Shown here in pieces: positions 15,507 to 29,400 of a stretch of DNA of 64,000 nt. Position numbers and translations under genes: made by a program. Position 1 is the stretch's first letter, and each line of letters starts with the position of its first letter. The stretch comes from Megalopta genalis (lineage: Eukaryota > Arthropoda > Insecta > Hymenoptera > Halictidae), in contig NW_027476184.1 of NCBI RefSeq assembly GCF_051020955.1, positions 1 to 64,000 of the forward strand. The letters are read 5' to 3'. Below the pieces are notes generated by a model. The model made no database searches and had not been told where the DNA came from. It saw only the letters and a list, made by a program, of their open reading frames with translations.

Positions 15507-16010
15507 AACGAAGAACAAACAACAAACAACGAAGAACAAACAACAAACAACGAAGAACAAACAACAAACAACGAAGAACGAACAACAAACAACGAAGAAC
15601 GAACAACAAACAACGAAGAACGAACAACAAACAACGAAGAACGAACAACAAACAACGAAGAACGAACAACAAACAACGAAGAACGAACAACAAACAACGA
15701 AGAACAAACAACAAACAACGAAGAACAAACAACAAACAACGAAGAACAAACAACAAACAACGAAGAACAAACAACAAACAACGAAGAACAAACAACAAAC
15801 AACGAAGAACAAACAACAAACAACGAAGAACAAACAACAAACAACGAAGAACAAACAACAAACAACGAAGAACAAACAACAAACAACGAAGAACAAACAA
15901 CAAACAACGAAGAACAAACAACGAACAACGAAGAACGAACAACGAACAACGAAGAACGAACAACGAAGAACGAACAACGAACAACGAAGAACGAACAACG
16001 AACAACGAAG
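15507..16010. repeat. G-A-A to G-E-A to E-G transition
   Basis: Three G-A-A trimers are followed by six trimers in which the second unit is AACGAAC (about 15567-15690), then further G-A-A trimers to about 15915, then E-G and E-E-G combinations up to 16010. The E variant thus first appears embedded in 21-bp trimers before becoming a pure array. This looks like a boundary where two homogenisation domains exchanged. Confidence 0.9.
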
Positions 16011-16536
16011 AACGAACAACGAACAACGAACAACGAACAACGAACAACGAACAACGAACAACGAACAACGAACAACGAACAACGAACAACGAACAACGAA
16101 CAACGAACAACGAACAACGAACAACGAACAACGAACAACGAACAACGAACAACGAACAACGAACAACGAACAACGAACAACGAACAACGAACAACGAACA
16201 ACGAACAACGAACAACGAACAACGAACAACGAACAACGAACAACGAACAACGAACAACGAACAACGAACAACGAACAACGAACAACGAACAACGAACAAC
16301 GAACAACGAACAACGAACAACGAACAACGAACAACGAACAACGAACAACGAACAACGAACAACGAACAACGAACAACGAACAACGAACAACGAACAACGA
16401 ACAACGAACAACGAACAACGAACAACGAACAACGAACAACGAACAACGAACAACGAACAACGAACAACGAACAACGAACAACGAACAACGAACAACGAAC
16501 AACGAACAACGAACAACGAACAACGAACAACGAACA
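16011..16536. repeat. Pure AACGAAC array, about 75 units
   Basis: The longest uninterrupted run of AACGAAC in the window. Each unit carries one CpG. No decayed AATGAAC unit is visible. It ends directly at a G-A-A block carrying the CACCAAC-AGCGAAG tag. Confidence 0.95.
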
Positions 16537-17417
16537 ACAAACAACGAAGAACAAACCACCAACAGCGAAGAACAAACAACAAACAACGAAGAACAAACAA
16601 CAAACAACGAAGAACAAACAACAAACAACGAAGAACAAACAACAAACAACGAAGAACAAACAACAAACAACGAAGAACAAACAACAAACAACGAAGAACA
16701 AACAACAAACAACGAAGAACAAACAACAAACAACGAAGAACAAACAACAAACAACGAAGAACAAACAACAAACAACGAAGAACAAACAACAAACAACGAA
16801 GAACAAACAACAAACAACGAAGAACAAACAACAAACAACGAAGAACAAACAACAAACAACAAACAACGAAGAACAAACAACAAACAACGAAGAACAAACA
16901 ACAAACAACGAAGAACAAACAACAAACAACGAAGAACAAACAACAAACAACGAAGAACAAACAACAAACAACAAAGAACAAACAACAAACAACGAAGAGC
17001 AAACAACAAACAACAAATAACGAAGAACAAACAACAAAGAACGAAGAACAAACAACAAACAACGAAGAACAAACAACAAACAACGAAGAACAAACAACAA
17101 ACAACGAAGAACAAACAACAAACAAGGAAGAACAAACAACAAACAACGAAGAACAAACAACAAACAACGAAGAACAAACAACAAACAACAAACAACGAAG
17201 AACAAACAACAAACAACAAACAACCAAGAACAAACAACAAACAACAAACAACGAAGAACAAACAACAAACAACAAACAACGAAGAACAAACAACAAACAA
17301 CGAAGAACAAACAACAAACAACGAAGAACAAACAACAAACAACGAAGAACAAACAACAAACAACGAAGAACAAACAACAAACAACGAAGAACAAACAACA
17401 AACAACGAAGAACAAAC
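16537..17417. repeat. G-A-A array with CACCAAC-AGCGAAG, AAATAAC and AACCAAG tags
   Basis: A 21-bp array beginning with the 14-bp tag CACCAAC-AGCGAAG at 16557-16570, present once here rather than as the usual pair. Other private or shared variants are AACAAAG near 16977, GAAGAGC near 16999, AAATAAC (T at 17018), AACAAAG near 17037, AAGGAAG near 17125 and AACCAAG near 17223. The stretch from AAATAAC to the AAACTAC tag is repeated at 46831-47252. Confidence 0.92.
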
Positions 17418-18558
17418 TACAAACAACGAAGAACAAACAAGAAACAACAAACAACGAAGAACAAACAACGAAGAACAAACAACGAAGAACAAACAACGAA
17501 GAACAAACAACGAAGAACAAACAACGAAGAACAAACAACGAAGAACAAACAACGAAGAACAAACAACGAACAACAAACAACGAAGAACAAACAACGAAGA
17601 ACAAACAACGAAGAACAAACAACGAAGAACAAACAACGAAGAACAAACAACGAAGAACAAACAACAAACAACAAACAACGAAGAACAAACAACAAACAAC
17701 GAAGAACAAACAACAAACAACGAAGAACAAACAACAAACAACGAAGAACAAACAACAAACAACGAAGAACAAAGAACAAACAACGAAGAACAAACAACAA
17801 ACAACGAAGAACAAACAACAAACAACGAAGAACAAACAACAAACAACGAAGAACAAACAACAAACAACGAAGAACAAACAACAAACAACGAAGAACAAAC
17901 AACAAACAACGAAGAACAAACAACAAACAACGATGAACAAACAACAAACAACGAAGAACAAACAACAAACAACGAAGAACAAACAACAAACAACGAAGAA
18001 CAAACAACAAACAACGAAGAACAAACAACAAACAACGAAGAACAAACAAGAAACAACAAACAACGAAGAACAAACAACGAAGAACAAACAACGAAGAACA
18101 AACAACGAAGAACAAACAACGAAGAACAAACAACGAAGAACAAACAACGAAGAACAAGCAACGAAGAACAAACAACGAAGAACAAACAACGAAGAACAAA
18201 CAACGAAGAACAAACAACGAAGAACAAACAACGAAGAACAAACAACAAACAACAAACAACGAAGAACAAACAACAAACAACAAACAACAAACAACGAAGA
18301 ACAAACAACGAAGAACAAACAACAAACAACAAACAACGAAGAACAAACAACAAACAACAAACAACGAAGAACAAACAACAAACAACAAAAAACGAAGAAC
18401 AAACAACAAACAACAAACAACGGAGAACAAACAACAAACAACGAAGAACAAACAACAAACAACGAAGAACAAACAACAAACAACGAAGAACAAACAACAA
18501 ACAACGAAGAACAAACAACAAACAACGAAGAACAAACAACAAACAACGAAGAACAAAC
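17418..18558. repeat. Marker block (1.1 kb) before HOR copy H0
   Basis: It opens with the AAACTAC tag (T at 17418), then AAGAAAC, a 14-bp G-A run, AACAAAG near 17772, AACGATG near 17933, AAGAAAC near 18048, a second 14-bp run with AACAAGC near 18158, AACAAAA near 18388 and AACGGAG (GG at 18422-18423). It differs from later blocks by an AACGAAC unit near 17569, absence of the AAAAAAC unit and absence of the first AACGATG. It ends at the next AAACTAC tag (T at 18559). Confidence 0.92.
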
Positions 18559-19265
18559 TACAAACAACGAAGAACAAACAACAAACAACGAAGAACAAAC
18601 AACAAACAACGATGAACAAACAACAAACAACAAACAACGAACAACAAACAACAAACAACGAACAACAAACAACAAACAACGAACAACGAACAACAAACAA
18701 CGAACAACGAACAACGAACAACAAACAACAAACAACAAACAACAAACAACAAACAACAAACAACAAACAACAAACAACAAACAACAAACAACAAACAACG
18801 AACAACAAACAACAAACAACGAACAACAAACACAAACAACGAAGAACAAACAACAAACAACGAAGAACAAACAACAAACAACGAAGAACAAACAACAAAC
18901 AACGAAGAACAAACAACAAACAACGAAGAACAAACAACAAACAACGAAGAACAAACAACAAACAACGAAGAACAAACAACAAACAACGAAGAACAAACAA
19001 CAAACAACGAAGAACAAACAACAAACAACGAAGAACAAACAACAAACAACGAAGAACAAACAACAAACAACGAAGAACAAACAACAAACAACGAAGAACA
19101 AACAACAAACAACGAAGAACAAACAACAAACAACAAACAACAAACAACGAACAACAAACAACAAACAACGAAGAACAAACAACAAACAACGAAGAACAAA
19201 CAACAAACAACGAAGAACAAACAACAAACAACGAAGAACAAACAACAAACAACGAAGAACAAACA
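18559..19265. repeat. H0 opening block: G-A-A arrays around the 6-bp unit
   Basis: AAACTAC tag, two G units, AACGATG near 18612, then E/A mixtures (18640-18820) and the 6-bp unit ACAAAC at 18832-18837. This is followed by fourteen G-A-A trimers, an E-bearing gap near 19147, five more trimers and the start of the A array. In H1-H6 the E/A mixture comes after the long trimer run, so the order is partly permuted here. Confidence 0.88.
18832..18837. repeat. 6-bp unit ACAAAC (phase-shift tag), copy H0
   Basis: One base is missing from a heptamer between AACGAAC-AACAAAC and AACGAAG, shifting the 7-bp phase by one. The same 6-bp unit in the same context occurs at 29576, 34426, 39906, 44854, 53475, 58570 and 63518, once per HOR copy. 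Confidence 0.96.
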
Positions 19266-22200
19266 ACAAACAACAAACAACAAACAACAAACAACAAACA
19301 ACAAACAACAAACAACAAACAACAAACAACAAACAACAAACAACAAACAACAAACAACGAACAACAAACAACAAACAACAAACAACAAACAACAAACAAC
19401 AAACAACAAACAACAAACAACAAACAACAAACAACAAACAACAAACAACAAACAACAAACAACAAACAACAAACAACAAACAACAAACAACAAACAACAA
19501 ACAACAAACAACAAACAACAAACAACAAACAACAAACAACAAACAACAAACAACAAACAACAAACAACAAACAACAAACAACAAACAACAAACAACAAAC
19601 AACAAACAACAAACAACAAACAACAAACAACAAACAACAAACAACAAACAACAAACAACAAACAACAAACAACAAACAACAAACAACAAACAACAAACAA
19701 CAAACAACAAACAACAAACAACAAACAACAAACAACAAACAACAAACAACAAACAACAAACAACAAACAACAAACAACAAACAACAAACAACAAACAACA
19801 AACAACAAACAACAAACAACAAACAACAAACAACAAACAACAAACAACAAACAACAAACAACAAACAACAAACAACAAACAACAAACAACAAACAACAAA
19901 CAACAAACAACAAACAACAAACAACAAACAACAAACAACAAACAACAAACAACAAACAACAAACAACAAACAACAAACAACAAACAACAAACAACAAACA
20001 ACAAACAACAAACAACAAACAACAAACAACAAACAACAAACAACAAACAACAAACAACAAACAACAAACAACAAACAACAAACAACAAACAACAAACAAC
20101 AAACAACAAACAACAAACAACAAACAACAAACAACAAACAACAAACAACAAACAACAAACAACAAACAACAAACAACAAACAACAAACAACAAACAACAA
20201 ACAACAAACAACAAACAACAAACAACAAACAACAAACAACAAACAACAAACAACAAACAACAAACAACAAACAACAAACAACAAACAACAAACAACAAAC
20301 AACAAACAACAAACAACAAACAACAAACAACAAACAACAAACAACAAACAACAAACAACAAACAACAAACAACAAACAACAAACAACAAACAACAAACAA
20401 CAAACAACAAACAACAAACAACAAACAACAAACAACAAACAACAAACAACAAACAACAAACAACAAACAACAAACAACAAACAACAAACAACAAACAACA
20501 AACAACAAACAACAAACAACAAACAACAAACAACAAACAACAAACAACAAACAACAAACAACAAACAACAAACAACAAACAACAAACAACAAACAACAAA
20601 CAACAAACAACAAACAACAAACAACAAACAACAAACAACAAACAACAAACAACAAACAACAAACAACAAACAACAAACAACAAACAACAAACAACAAACA
20701 ACAAACAACAAACAACAAACAACAAACAACAAACAACAAACAACAAACAACAAACAACAAACAACAAACAACAAACAACAAACAACAAACAACAAACAAC
20801 AAACAACAAACAACAAACAACAAACAACAAACAACAAACAACAAACAACAAACAACAAACAACAAACAACAAACAACAAACAACAAACAACAAACAACAA
20901 ACAACAAACAACAAACAACAAACAACAAACAACAAACAACAAACAACAAACAACAAACAACAAACAACAAACAACAAACAACAAACAACAAACAACAAAC
21001 AACAAACAACAAACAACAAACAACAAACAACAAACAACAAACAACAAACAACAAACAACAAACAACAAACAACAAACAACAAACAACAAACAACAAACAA
21101 CAAACAACAAACAACAAACAACAAACAACAAACAACAAACAACAAACAACAAACAACAAACAACAAACAACAAACAACAAACAACAAACAACAAACAACA
21201 AACAACAAACAACAAACAACAAACAACAAACAACAAACAACAAACAACAAACAACAAACAACAAACAACAAACAACAAACAACAAACAACAAACAACAAA
21301 CAACAAACAACAAACAACAAACAACAAACAACAAACAACAAACAACAAACAACAAACAACAAACAACAAACAACAAACAACAAACAACAAACAACAAACA
21401 ACAAACAACAAACAACAAACAACAAACAACAAACAACAAACAACAAACAACAAACAACAAACAACAAACAACAAACAACAAACAACAAACAACAAACAAC
21501 AAACAACAAACAACAAACAACAAACAACAAACAACAAACAACAAACAACAAACAACAAACAACAAACAACAAACAACAAACAACAAACAACAAACAACAA
21601 ACAACAAACAACAAACAACAAACAACAAACAACAAACAACAAACAACAAACAACAAACAACAAACAACAAACAACAAACAACAAACAACAAACAACAAAC
21701 AACAAACAACAAACAACAAACAACAAACAACAAACAACAAACAACAAACAACAAACAACAAACAACAAACAACAAACAACAAACAACAAACAACAAACAA
21801 CAAACAACAAACAACAAACAACAAACAACAAACAACAAACAACAAACAACAAACAACAAACAACAAACAACAAACAACAAACAACAAACAACAAACAACA
21901 AACAACAAACAACAAACAACAAACAACAAACAACAAACAACAAACAACAAACAACAAACAACAAACAACAAACAACAAACAACAAACAACAAACAACAAA
22001 CAACAAACAACAAACAACAAACAACAAACAACAAGCAACAAGCAACAAGCAACAAACAACAAACAACAAACAACAAACAACAAACAACAAACAACAAGCA
22101 ACAAGCAACAAGCAACAAACAACAAACAACAAACAACAAACAACAAACAACAAACAACAAACAACAAACAACAAACAACAAACAACAAACAACAAACAAC

Positions 22201-23660
22201 AAACAACAAACAACAAACAACAAACAACAAACAACAAACAACAAACAACAAACAACAAACAACAAACAACAAACAACAAACAACAAACAACAAACAACAA
22301 ACAACAAACAACAAACAACAAACAACAAACAACAAACAACAAACAACAAACAACAAACAACAAACAACAAACAACAAACAACAAACAACAAACAACAAAC
22401 AACAAACAACAAACAACAAACAACAAACAACAAACAACAAACAACAAACAACAAACAACAAACAACAAACAACAAACAACAAACAACAAACAACAAACAA
22501 CAAACAACAAACAACAAACAACAAACAACAAACAACAAACAACAAACAACAAACAACAAACAACAAACAACAAACAACAAACAACAAACAACAAACAACA
22601 AACAACAAACAACAAACAACAAACAACAAACAACAAACAACAAACAACAAACAACAAACAACAAACAACAAACAACAAACAACAAACAACAAACAACAAA
22701 CAACAAACAACAAACAACAAACAACAAACAACAAACAACAAACAACAAACAACAAACAACAAACAACAAACAACAAACAACAAACAACAAACAACAAACA
22801 ACAAACAACAAACAACAAACAACAAACAACAAACAACAAACAACAAACAACAAACAACAAACAACAAACAACAAACAACAAACAACAAACAACAAACAAC
22901 AAACAACAAACAACAAACAACAAACAACAAACAACAAACAACAAACAACAAACAACAAACAACAAACAACAAACAACAAACAACAAACAACAAACAACAA
23001 ACAACAAACAACAAACAACAAACAACAAACAACAAACAACAAACAACAAACAACAAACAACAAACAACAAACAACAAACAACAAACAACAAACAACAAAC
23101 AACAAACAACAAACAACAAACAACAAACAACAAACAACAAACAACAAACAACAAACAACAAACAACAAACAACAAACAACAAACAACAAACAACAAACAA
23201 CAAACAACAAACAACAAACAACAAACAACAAACAACAAACAACAAACAACAAACAACAAACAACAAACAACAAACAACAAACAACAAACAACAAACAACA
23301 AACAACAAACAACAAACAACAAACAACAAACAACAAACAACAAACAACAAACAACAAACAACAAACAACAAACAACAAACAACAAACAACAAACAACAAA
23401 CAACAAACAACAAACAACAAACAACAAACAACAAACAACAAACAACAAACAACAAACAACAAACAACAAACAACAAACAACAAACAACAAACAACAAACA
23501 ACAAACAACAAACAACAAACAACAAACAACAAACAACAAACAACAAACAACAAACAACAAACAACAAACAACAAACAACAAACAACAAACAACAAACAAC
23601 AAACAACAAACAACAAACAACAAACAACAAACAACAAACAACAAACAACAAACAACAAAC
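19266..23660. repeat. Largest pure AACAAAC array, 4.4 kb
   Basis: More than 600 AACAAAC units. Variants seen are one AACGAAC near 19357 and two triplets of AACAAGC with G at 22035, 22042, 22049 and 22098, 22105, 22112. No gene or non-satellite sequence occurs in this stretch. Confidence 0.96.
22031..22115. repeat. AACAAGC triplet pair, copy 1
   Basis: Three consecutive AACAAGC units, six AACAAAC, then three more AACAAGC; the two triplets are offset by 63 bp. An identical arrangement occurs 3724 bp (532 heptamers) downstream. It is the only internal tag in this part of the A array and so marks a segmental duplication. Confidence 0.96.
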
Positions 23661-23940
23661 AACGAACAACGAACAACGAACAACGAACAACGAACAACGA
23701 ACAACAAACAACAAACAACGAACAACAAACAACGAACAACGAACAACGAACAACGAACAACGAACAACGAACAACGAACAACGAACAACGAACAACAAAC
23801 AACAAACAACAAACAACAAACAACAAACAACAAACAACAAACAACAAACAACAAACAACAAACAACAAACAACAAACAACAAACAACAAACAACAAACAA
23901 CATACAACGAAGAACAAACAACAAACAACGAAGAACAAAC
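23661..23940. repeat. E cluster, AACATAC tag and two G-A-A trimers
   Basis: A run of AACGAAC with a few AACAAAC lies at about 23661-23794. It is followed by about fifteen AACAAAC, the tag AACATAC (T at 23903) and only two G-A-A trimers, before pure AACAAAC resumes. In H3-H6 the same tag precedes about seven trimers and an E array, so this is a truncated copy of that segment. Confidence 0.9.
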
Positions 23941-26400
23941 AACAAACAACAAACAACAAACAACAAACAACAAACAACAAACAACAAACAACAAACAACA
24001 AACAACAAACAACAAACAACAAACAACAAACAACAAACAACAAACAACAAACAACAAACAACAAACAACAAACAACAAACAACAAACAACAAACAACAAA
24101 CAACAAACAACAAACAACAAACAACAAACAACAAACAACAAACAACAAACAACAAACAACAAACAACAAACAACAAACAACAAACAACAAACAACAAACA
24201 ACAAACAACAAACAACAAACAACAAACAACAAACAACAAACAACAAACAACAAACAACAAACAACAAACAACAAACAACAAACAACAAACAACAAACAAC
24301 AAACAACAAACAACAAACAACAAACAACAAACAACAAACAACAAACAACAAACAACAAACAACAAACAACAAACAACAAACAACAAACAACAAACAACAA
24401 ACAACAAACAACAAACAACAAACAACAAACAACAAACAACAAACAACAAACAACAAACAACAAACAACAAACAACAAACAACAAACAACAAACAACAAAC
24501 AACAAACAACAAACAACAAACAACAAACAACAAACAACAAACAACAAACAACAAACAACAAACAACAAACAACAAACAACAAACAACAAACAACAAACAA
24601 CAAACAACAAACAACAAACAACAAACAACAAACAACAAACAACAAACAACAAACAACAAACAACAAACAACAAACAACAAACAACAAACAACAAACAACA
24701 AACAACAAACAACAAACAACAAACAACAAACAACAAACAACAAACAACAAACAACAAACAACAAACAACAAACAACAAACAACAAACAACAAACAACAAA
24801 CAACAAACAACAAACAACAAACAACAAACAACAAACAACAAACAACAAACAACAAACAACAAACAACAAACAACAAACAACAAACAACAAACAACAAACA
24901 ACAAACAACAAACAACAAACAACAAACAACAAACAACAAACAACAAACAACAAACAACAAACAACAAACAACAAACAACAAACAACAAACAACAAACAAC
25001 AAACAACAAACAACAAACAACAAACAACAAACAACAAACAACAAACAACAAACAACAAACAACAAACAACAAACAACAAACAACAAACAACAAACAACAA
25101 ACAACAAACAACAAACAACAAACAACAAACAACAAACAACAAACAACAAACAACAAACAACAAACAACAAACAACAAACAACAAACAACAAACAACAAAC
25201 AACAAACAACAAACAACAAACAACAAACAACAAACAACAAACAACAAACAACAAACAACAAACAACAAACAACAAACAACAAACAACAAACAACAAACAA
25301 CAAACAACAAACAACAAACAACAAACAACAAACAACAAACAACAAACAACAAACAACAAACAACAAACAACAAACAACAAACAACAAACAACAAACAACA
25401 AACAACAAACAACAAACAACAAACAACAAACAACAAACAACAAACAACAAACAACAAACAACAAACAACAAACAACAAACAACAAACAACAAACAACAAA
25501 CAACAAACAACAAACAACAAACAACAAACAACAAACAACAAACAACAAACAACAAACAACAAACAACAAACAACAAACAACAAACAACAAACAACAAACA
25601 ACAAACAACAAACAACAAACAACAAACAACAAACAACAAACAACAAACAACAAACAACAAACAACAAACAACAAACAACAAACAACAAACAACAAACAAC
25701 AAACAACAAACAACAAACAACAAACAACAAACAACAAACAACAAACAACAAACAACAAGCAACAAGCAACAAGCAACAAACAACAAACAACAAACAACAA
25801 ACAACAAACAACAAACAACAAGCAACAAGCAACAAGCAACAAACAACAAACAACAAACAACAAACAACAAACAACAAACAACAAACAACAAACAACAAAC
25901 AACAAACAACAAACAACAAACAACAAACAACAAACAACAAACAACAAACAACAAACAACAAACAACAAACAACAAACAACAAACAACAAACAACAAACAA
26001 CAAACAACAAACAACAAACAACAAACAACAAACAACAAACAACAAACAACAAACAACAAACAACAAACAACAAACAACAAACAACAAACAACAAACAACA
26101 AACAACAAACAACAAACGACAAACGACAAACGACAAACAACAAACAACAAACAACAAACAACAAACAACAAACAACAAACAACAAACAACAAACAACAAA
26201 CAACAAACAACAAACAACAAACAACAAACAACAAACAACAAACAACAAACAACAAACAACAAACAACAAACAACAAACAACAAACAACAAACAACAAACA
26301 ACAAACAACAAACAACAAACAACAAACAACAAACAACAAACAACAAACAACAAACAACAAACAACAAACAACAAACAACAAACAACAAACAACAAACAAC
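23941..26400. repeat. AACAAAC array, 2.5 kb, with AACAAGC and GACAAAC clusters
   Basis: Uniform AACAAAC apart from the second AACAAGC triplet pair (G at 25759, 25766, 25773 and 25822, 25829, 25836) and one GACAAAC triplet (G at 26118, 26125, 26132). The GACAAAC triplet is shared with H1 and H2. The AACAAGC pair is shared only with the upstream array of H0. Confidence 0.95.
25755..25840. repeat. AACAAGC triplet pair, copy 2
   Basis: Same 3-6-3 arrangement and same 63-bp offset as at 22031-22115. Its position 3724 bp away, an exact multiple of 7, supports duplication of a segment at least that long inside H0. Confidence 0.96.
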
Positions 26401-27112
26401 AAACAACGAACAACAAACAACAAACAACGAACAACGAACAACGAACAACGAACAACAAACAACGAACAACAAACAACAAACAACAAACAACAAACAACAA
26501 ACAACAAACAACAAACAACAAACAACAAACAACAAACAACAAACAACAAACAACAAACAACAAACAACAAACAACAAACAACAAACAACAAACAACAAAC
26601 AACAAACAACAAACAACAAACAACAAACAACAAACAACAAACAACAAACAACAAACAACAAACAACAAACAACAAACAACAAACAACAAACAACAAACAA
26701 CAAACAACAAACAACAAACAACAAACAACAAACAACAAACAACAAACAACAAACAACAAACAACAAACAACAAACAACAAACAACAAACAACAAACAACA
26801 AACAACAAACAACAAACAACAAACAACAAACAACAAACAACAAACAACAAACAACAAACAACAAACAACAAACAACAAACAACGAACAACAAACAACAAA
26901 CAACGAACAACGAACAACGAACAACGAACAACAAACAACGAACAACAAACAACGAACAACGAACAACGAACAACGAACAACGAACAACGAACAACGAACA
27001 ACGAACAACGAACAACGAACAACGAACAACGAACAACGAACAACGAACAACGAACAACGAACAACGAACAACGAACAACGAACAACGAACAACGAACAAC
27101 GAACAACGAACA
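26401..27112. repeat. E clusters flanking a short A array (H0)
   Basis: An E/A cluster at about 26405-26470, pure AACAAAC to about 26880, an E/A cluster to about 26950, then an unbroken AACGAAC run to about 27112. The same three-part arrangement is found in H1 at 31045-31702 and in H2 at about 35930-36600. Confidence 0.92.
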
Positions 27113-28315
27113 ACAAACAACAAACAACAAACAACAAACAACAAACAACAAACAACGAAGAACAAACAACAAACAACGAAGAACAAACAACAAACAACGA
27201 AGAACAAACAACAAACAACAAACAACGAAGAACAAACAACAAACAACGAAGAACAAACAACAAACAACAAACAACGAAGAACAAACAACAAACAACAAAC
27301 AACGAAGAACGAACAACGAACAACGAACAACGAACAACGAACAACGAACAACGAACAACGAACAACGAACAACGAACAACGAACAACGAACAACGAACAA
27401 CGAACAACGAACAACGAACAACGAACAACGAACAACGAACAACGAACAACGAACAACGAACAACGAACAACAAACAACCAACAACAAACAACAAACAACG
27501 AACAACGAACAACAAACAACCAACAACAAACAACAAACAACGAACAACGAACAACAAACAACAAACAACAAACAACAAACAACAAACAACGAAGAACAAA
27601 CAACAAACAACGAAGAACAAACAACAAACAACGAAGTACAAACAACAAACAACGTAGAACAAACAACAAACAACGAAGAACAAACAACAAACAACGAAGA
27701 ACAAACAACGAACAACGAAGAACAAACAACGAACAACAAACAACCAACAACGAAGAACAAACAACAAACAACGAAGAACAAACAACAAACAACGAAGAAC
27801 AAACAACAAACAACGAAGAACAAACAACAAACAACGAAGAACAAACCACCAACAGCGAAGAACAAACAACAAACAACGAAGAACAAACAACAAACAACGA
27901 AGAACAAACAACAAACAACGAAGAACAAACAACAAACAACGAAGAACAAACCACCAACAGCGAAGAACAAACAACAAACAACGAAGAACAAACAACAAAC
28001 AACGAAGAACAAACAACAAACAACGAAGAACAAACAACAAACAACGAAGAACAAACAACAAACAACGAAGAACAAACAACAAACAACGAAGAACAAACAA
28101 CAAACAACGAAGAACAAACAACAAACAACGAAGAACAAACAACAAACAACGAAGAACAAACAACAAACAACAAACAACGAAGAACAAACAACAAACAACG
28201 AAGAACAAACAACAAACAACGAAGAACAAACAACAAACAACGAAGAACAAACAACAAACAACGAAGAACAAACAACAAACAACGAAGAACAAACAACAAA
28301 CAACGAAGAACAAAC
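27113..28315. repeat. H0 right segment: G-A-A, E array, AACCAAC pair, tagged G-A-A block
   Basis: G-A-A units at about 27150-27305, an AACGAAC array to about 27470, and two AACCAAC units near 27476 and 27520. A G-A-A block follows with GTAC near 27636, AACGTAG near 27655, AACCAAC near 27745 and the CACCAAC-AGCGAAG tag at 27847-27860 and 27952-27965, 105 bp apart. A long A array normally lies between the AACCAAC pair and the tagged block; here it is only a few units long. The segment ends at the AAACTAC tag (T at 28316). Confidence 0.92.
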
Positions 28316-29400
28316 TACAAACAACGAAGAACAAACAAGAAACAACAAACAACGAAGAACAAACAACGAAGAACAAACAACGAAGAACAAACAACGAAGA
28401 ACAAACAACGAAGAACAAACAACGAAGAACAAACAACGAAGAACAAACAACGAAGAACAAACAACGAAGAACAAACAACGAAGAACAAACAACGAAGAAA
28501 AAACAACGAAGAACAAACAACGAAGAACAAACAACGAACAACGATGAACAAACAACGAAGAACAAACAACAAACAACAAACAACGAAGAACAAACAACAA
28601 ACAACGAAGAACAAACAACAAACAACGAAGAACAAACAACAAACAACGAAGAACAAAGAACAAACAACGAAGAACAAACAACAAACAACGAAGAACAAAC
28701 AACAAACAACGAAGAACAAACAACAAACAACGAAGAACAAACAACAAACAACGAAGAACAAACAACAAACAACGAAGAACAAACAACAAACAACGATGAA
28801 CAAACAACAAACAACGAAGAACAAACAACAAACAACGAAGAACAAACAACAAACAACGAAGAACAAACAACAAACAACGAAGAACAAACAACAAACAACG
28901 AAGAACAAACAAGAAACAACAAACAACGAAGAACAAACAACGAAGAACAAACAACGAAGAACAAACAACGAAGAACAAACAACGAAGAACAAACAACGAA
29001 GAACAAACAACGAAGAACAAACAACGAAGAACAAGCAACGAAGAACAAACAACGAAGAACAAACAACGAAGAACAAACAACGAAGAACAAACAACGAAGA
29101 ACAAACAACGAAGAACAAACAACGAAGAACAAACAACAAACAACAAACAACGAAGAACAAACAACAAACAACAAACAACGAAGAACAAACAACGAAGAAC
29201 AAACAACAAACAACAAACAACGAAGAACAAACAACAAACAACAAACAACGAAGAACAAACAACAAACAACAAAAAACGAAGAACAAACAACAAACAACAA
29301 ACAACGGAGAACAAACAACAAACAACGAAGAACAAACAACAAACAACGAAGAACAAACAACAAACAACGAAGAACAAACAACAAACAACGAAGAACAAAC
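28316..29400. repeat. Marker block closing H0
   Basis: 1085 bp of 14-bp and 21-bp repeats. In order: AAACTAC, AAGAAAC, AAAAAAC near 28497, AACGAAC-AACGATG near 28540, AACAAAG near 28646, AACGATG near 28795, AAGAAAC near 28912, AACAAGC near 29034, AACAAAA near 29272 and AACGGAG (GG at 29306-29307). The block recurs with lengths of 1057 to 1106 bp, all multiples of 7, at 38660, 43594, 52243, 57324 and 62272. Confidence 0.94.

Larger units (their letters stand above)
5953..28299 (-). other. Spurious 22-kb open frame; not a gene
   Basis: The minus-strand heptamer GTTTGTT has no stop in any frame. Since 7 and 3 are coprime, all three frames give the same heptapeptide repeat (VVCCLLF), with R and S where G or E units occur. 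Minus-strand stops arise only from rare T-bearing tags (AAACTAC, AACATCA and AACAATC on the + strand). Initiation would need TTG here. There is no codon bias, domain, signal or regulatory context. The same holds for every other long frame in the window, including + strand NKQQTTN / NNEEQTT repeats starting at AACGATG units. Confidence 0.95.
18559..29400. repeat. HOR copy H0, expanded to 10.8 kb
   Basis: It runs from one AAACTAC boundary tag to the next of the same class, 10,842 bp or 6 modulo 7, because one 6-bp unit lies near 18832. The order follows the regular HOR, but the A-array portion is enlarged and internally duplicated: the AACAAGC clusters near 22035 and 25759 are 3724 bp apart. 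The right end, from E cluster to marker block (about 26880-29400), closely matches the following copies. Inferred: expansion by unequal exchange within one HOR copy. Confidence 0.85.

Noticed and set aside
5953..28299. Giant protein-coding genes on both strands
   Set aside because: They are forced by a stop-free heptamer, have no domains or codon bias, overlap in every frame and mostly start at TTG. All are repeat shadows.
18559..29400. Assembly artefact as full explanation for H0 and H4 size
   Set aside because: Possible in principle, but all indels respect the 7-bp phase, junctions carry private variants, and the tags agree. I cannot exclude local copy-number error in the pure A arrays without reads.
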